In this document: positions 4,176 to 6,936 of the stretch, piece by piece
Layout: each line of letters opens with the position of its first letter
How positions within the stretch are numbered: position 1 is the stretch's first letter
Assembly (NCBI GenBank): GCA_028572035.1
Contig: JAPVWE010000066.1
Coordinates: 1 to 6,936 of the forward strand
Source: Desulfobacteraceae bacterium
Lineage (GTDB): Bacteria; Desulfobacterota; DSM-4660; Desulfatiglandales; B25-G16
DNA: 6,936 nucleotides
Reading direction: 5' to 3'
Made by a program: the position numbers and the translations under genes
The notes under the pieces: generated by a model
Database searches by the model: none
What the model saw: only the letters and a program-made list of their open reading frames with translations
Told to the model about the DNA's origin: nothing

Positions 4176-6896
4176 CTAAGGGCTGACCTTTCTTCCTGCT
4201 GGTATCTTTTTTCTCAGAATGACCTTTGTTGCTTCAATTATGGTGAAGACAATGAGGCCAAAGCCGATTATTATGGATAAGTCGGAGAAAGAAGGTATTA
4301 TGATACCGAATGCCTTGCGCACAGTTGGAATCTGGATTAACACGGCAATCAATGCGAGCTCCCATGCAAGGGCTATCAGAAGCCATTTATGAGGAGGTGC
4401 TTTGAAAATACTGTCTATAAGTGAACGGCAGTTGATGGCGATAACAAGTTCTATGATTATGAAGAGGAAGAATATTTCGGTCCTTGCATGCGCAATATCA
4501 GCGAGATCATGAAAGAAAACAAAGTAGAAGAACGGGCATTCAATTAACACTGCCCGCAATATAAAAGACTTTACATCCCACCCAAAGACACTCTCTTTCG
4601 GATCCCTCGGAGGCCTCTCCATGATATCACGGTCAGGGGGTGCAACCCCAAGGGCAAGTGCAGGAAGTCCATCAGTCGCCAGATTGATATATAATATAGC
4701 AGCTGGCAAAAGGGGTAAGAATTCTGGACCCTTCATAAGAACTATTCCTCCAATGACTACCACCTCTGTTATGTTGCACTGAAGGAGATAGGTAAGATAT
4801 TTCTTTATATTATCATATATCCACCTGCCCCGCTCAATAGCCATCACGATGCTTGCAAAGTTATCATCGCTCAGGACCATATCCGATGCCTCTTTGGCCA
4901 CATCTGTACCTGTTATCCCCATGGCTACACCAATATCAGCATGCTTCAAGGCCGGGGAATCGTTCACCCCATCCCCTGTCATAGCCACCACCTCACCCCT
5001 GGCCTTCCAGGCCCTGACTATCTTTAGCTTATCCATGGGAGATACCCTGGCATATACGGTGACCTTGTGCACAATATTCTCAAAGTCCTCATCGGTCATT
5101 TTTTCTAATTCTCCACCTGTCAAGGCAAGATCGCCATCCCTATAAATGGCAAGCTCCTTGGCTATGGCCATGGCCGTGAGTTTATGGTCTCCTGTGATCA
5201 TGATGGGCTTAATATGGATTCCTTTACAGGTTTTAACGGCCTCAATGGCCTCCTCCCTTGGCGGGTCTATCATCCCAGTGACGCCGAGGAAGACCATATC
5301 CGCCTCGATGTGCTCTGCCTCCAGCGCACTGCCTATCTCGAGTTCTCTGTATGCCACTGCAAGAACCCGCAAGGCATCCTGGGCCATCTCCTCATTTGTT
5401 TCCAAGAGCTGGGCTCTTTTTTCAGGGGTTAATTCGGTTATCTCATCGCCTTCGAACATATGGGAGCATTTATCTAAGACCACCTCAGGAGCCCCTTTCA
5501 TAAAGGCCATCCATCTGGAATCATCCATTTTATGGACTGTGGTCATTCGCTTTCGCTCCGAGCTAAAAGGAGCTTCTTCTATCCTCGGATAGGCCGATCT
5601 CATTTCATGTATCTGAAGACCTGCCTTAGCAGCTGCTACCACAAGAGCCCCTTCAGTGGGATCCCCCTTAATAGCCCATTTTTCTTCCCCCTGGTAGAGA
5701 TCTGCATCGTTACATAAGAGGCCTCCCTGAAGTAATAACCGGAGGGATTTACTGTCCATTACATTCACTTCCTCAGGCCCTCTGAACTCTCCCTCTGGTG
5801 TATAGCCCACACCTGCGACCTCAATCATCTTCTTGCCTGAAAAGATCTTTCGGACGGTCATTTCGCCTTTGGTCAAAGTTCCTGTCTTATCAGCGCATAT
5901 CACAGTTGTGCACCCCAGGGTCTCCACTGCCGGCATCTTCCTGACAAGGACATTTCTCTTAGCCATGGCATGCATACCAAGGGCAAGGGCCCCTGTGACG
6001 ATAGCTGCTAAGGCCTCCGGGACTGCTGCCACAGCAAGGGCCACAGCAAACATAACCATTGTGACGATGAATTTCAGGTCAACCGAACCAACAATCAATT
6101 CCCTGATGAGGCTGACCCCTGCAACCAGCCCACATATGCCAAGGCAAATGATCCCTAACCATTTGCCGATTTCATCTGTTCGTTTCTCAAGGGGCGTCTT
6201 TCCTGCTTCAATGGTGGCTACCTCCTCGGCAATCTTGCCGAACTCCGTCTTCATGCCTGTGCTGGTAACCGCGGCCTTGCCCCTTCCATAGGTTACAGTC
6301 GTACCAGTGAAGGCCATATTCTTTCTGTCTGGTACAGGCGTGCCTTCCGGCAGCACCTTCATATCCTTGCCGACAGGGGCCGATTCTCCTGTAAGGGGGG
6401 CCTCATCACATCGTAAGGAATGGATTTCTATCAATCTGACATCGGCAGGGATTCTGTCCCCTGCCTCCAGGAGCAGGATATCCCCTGGGACAAGTTCTTT
6501 TGAGGGGACTTCCTCCTCTTTTTCCCCCCTTATGGCTGTAATGGTGGGGGAAAGCATCTTCTTTAGCGCCTCCATGGCCCGTTCTGCCCGATACTCCTGG
6601 ATAAATCCCAGGACCGCACAGAAGATGACAATCACCATGATAATAGCAGCATCAACTATCTCTCCGACCAGCGCCGAGAGAACGATGGCCAGAATGAGAA
6701 TGATGATGAGAATGTTTTTGAACTGGTTAAATAGTATGGTGAGGGGCGAGATCCTTTCCTCCTGTTTCAGTTCGTTGTATCCGTACTCTTCAATGCGCTT
6801 CTTGATCTCCTCATCATCTAAACCTCTATGAGGATCGGTCTCCAGTTCTTTCAAGACAGCATCAGCATCGATCGAATGCCAGAACATCTCCTTCAT
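4176..6896 (-). CDS. P2A-type calcium-transporting ATPase
   Basis: Membrane pump that uses ATP to expel Ca2+ (or a related divalent ion) from the cytoplasm through a phospho-aspartate cycle. The 906 residues are typical of bacterial P2A pumps. Order of parts: cation-ATPase amino domain (about 5-60), M1-M2 (61-102), actuator domain with TGES (169-172), M3-M4 (246-302), phosphorylation site DKTGT with Asp336, nucleotide domain with KGDPTEGAL (410-418), FSSERKRM (444-451) and KGAPE (467-471), hinge motifs TGD (568-570) and TGDGVNDSPAL (640-650), then M5-M10 (about 700-893). Ion-site residues of the two-site SERCA type can be aligned: Glu294 in M4, Asn708 and Glu711 in M5, Asn738, Thr741 and Asp742 in M6, Glu816 in M8. 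The M4 motif reads PEALA instead of the common PEGLP. No frameshift or truncation is seen. No regulator or partner gene is adjacent. Ca2+ is the best guess; Mn2+ or a monovalent ion is less likely. Confidence 0.93.
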   Translation of the reverse strand: MKEMFWHSIDADAVLKELETDPHRGLDDEEIKKRIEEYGYNELKQEERISPLTILFNQFKNILIIILILAIVLSALVGEIVDAAIIMVIVIFCAVLGFIQEYRAERAMEALKKMLSPTITAIRGEKEEEVPSKELVPGDILLLEAGDRIPADVRLIEIHSLRCDEAPLTGESAPVGKDMKVLPEGTPVPDRKNMAFTGTTVTYGRGKAAVTSTGMKTEFGKIAEEVATIEAGKTPLEKRTDEIGKWLGIICLGICGLVAGVSLIRELIVGSVDLKFIVTMVMFAVALAVAAVPEALAAIVTGALALGMHAMAKRNVLVRKMPAVETLGCTTVICADKTGTLTKGEMTVRKIFSGKKMIEVAGVGYTPEGEFRGPEEVNVMDSKSLRLLLQGGLLCNDADLYQGEEKWAIKGDPTEGALVVAAAKAGLQIHEMRSAYPRIEEAPFSSERKRMTTVHKMDDSRWMAFMKGAPEVVLDKCSHMFEGDEITELTPEKRAQLLETNEEMAQDALRVLAVAYRELEIGSALEAEHIEADMVFLGVTGMIDPPREEAIEAVKTCKGIHIKPIMITGDHKLTAMAIAKELAIYRDGDLALTGGELEKMTDEDFENIVHKVTVYARVSPMDKLKIVRAWKARGEVVAMTGDGVNDSPALKHADIGVAMGITGTDVAKEASDMVLSDDNFASIVMAIERGRWIYDNIKKYLTYLLQCNITEVVVIGGIVLMKGPEFLPLLPAAILYINLATDGLPALALGVAPPDRDIMERPPRDPKESVFGWDVKSFILRAVLIECPFFYFVFFHDLADIAHARTEIFFLFIIIELVIAINCRSLIDSIFKAPPHKWLLIALAWELALIAVLIQIPTVRKAFGIIIPSFSDLSIIIGFGLIVFTIIEATKVILRKKIPAGRKVSP

Positions 6897-6903
6897 AAAA
6901 ATG

Positions 6904-6908
6904 CCTCC
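6904..6908 (-). promoter_or_regulatory. Ribosome binding site of the ATPase gene
   Basis: On the minus strand TGGAGGC places GGAGG 7 nt before the ATG at 6896-6894. This supports that start over the internal Met at residue 4. A TATAAG on the minus strand (6925-6920) could be a -10 box, but any -35 box would lie beyond the window edge, so the promoter cannot be judged. Confidence 0.75.
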
Positions 6909-6936
6909 AGAGTGGAATTCTTATAGATTGGGAATC

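Noticed and set aside
4849..6831. Several long open frames (98 to 174 codons) on the plus strand within the ATPase gene
   Set aside because: They lie antisense to a complete, motif-rich P-type ATPase. Their translations are low-complexity Ser/Ala/Pro/Met-rich strings with no family likeness, as expected from the complement of a coding gene.
1932..6896. Transporter and ATPase as one operon
   Set aside because: The two share a strand, but an 849-bp gap with a strong separate promoter and leader for the transporter makes cotranscription unlikely.

Overview
The window looks like ordinary bacterial chromosome holding three intact protein genes separated by unusually roomy, partly decayed spacers. 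Strong Shine-Dalgarno sites precede all three genes, sigma70-like promoters can be proposed for two of them, and a palindromic element resembling dispersed genomic repeats lies at the left edge. Nothing fixes the taxon. The gene style and the repeat suggest an uncultured, probably anaerobic Gram-negative lineage such as Desulfobacterota or Nitrospirota, but that is a weak inference.

Layout from left to right: (1) 1-310 is a non-coding leader with the palindromic repeat (about 5-56), a long imperfect inverted repeat (61-154), a candidate promoter (144-172) and a tandem 9-bp repeat just before the ribosome binding site. (2) serS, seryl-tRNA synthetase, 311-1594 (+), is complete. (3) 1595-1931 is a spacer with no recognisable gene, ending in a bidirectional terminator (1879-1916) between convergent genes. 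(4) An AtoE-family short-chain fatty acid transporter lies at 1932-3326 (-), with a good promoter about 100 bp upstream and a second, orphan, perfect Shine-Dalgarno in its leader. (5) 3327-4175 is an 849-bp spacer. It holds the transporter's promoter, what appears to be a frameshifted relic of an arsenate-reductase/low-molecular-weight phosphatase-type gene on the + strand (about 3645-3904), a perfect 12-bp inverted repeat across the start of that relic, and a GC-rich palindrome. (6) A P2A-type calcium-transporting ATPase lies at 4176-6896 (-), complete, with only 40 bp of upstream sequence visible.

The genes do not form one pathway. serS is housekeeping, the transporter would move acetoacetate, butyrate or similar acids across the inner membrane, and the ATPase would export Ca2+ or a related divalent ion. 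The transporter and ATPase share a strand but are 849 bp apart, and the transporter has its own promoter, so they are probably separate transcription units. I found no convincing new multi-gene system. The points most worth checking are the decayed phosphatase-like gene, the double Shine-Dalgarno leader of the transporter, and the ion-site residues of the ATPase.
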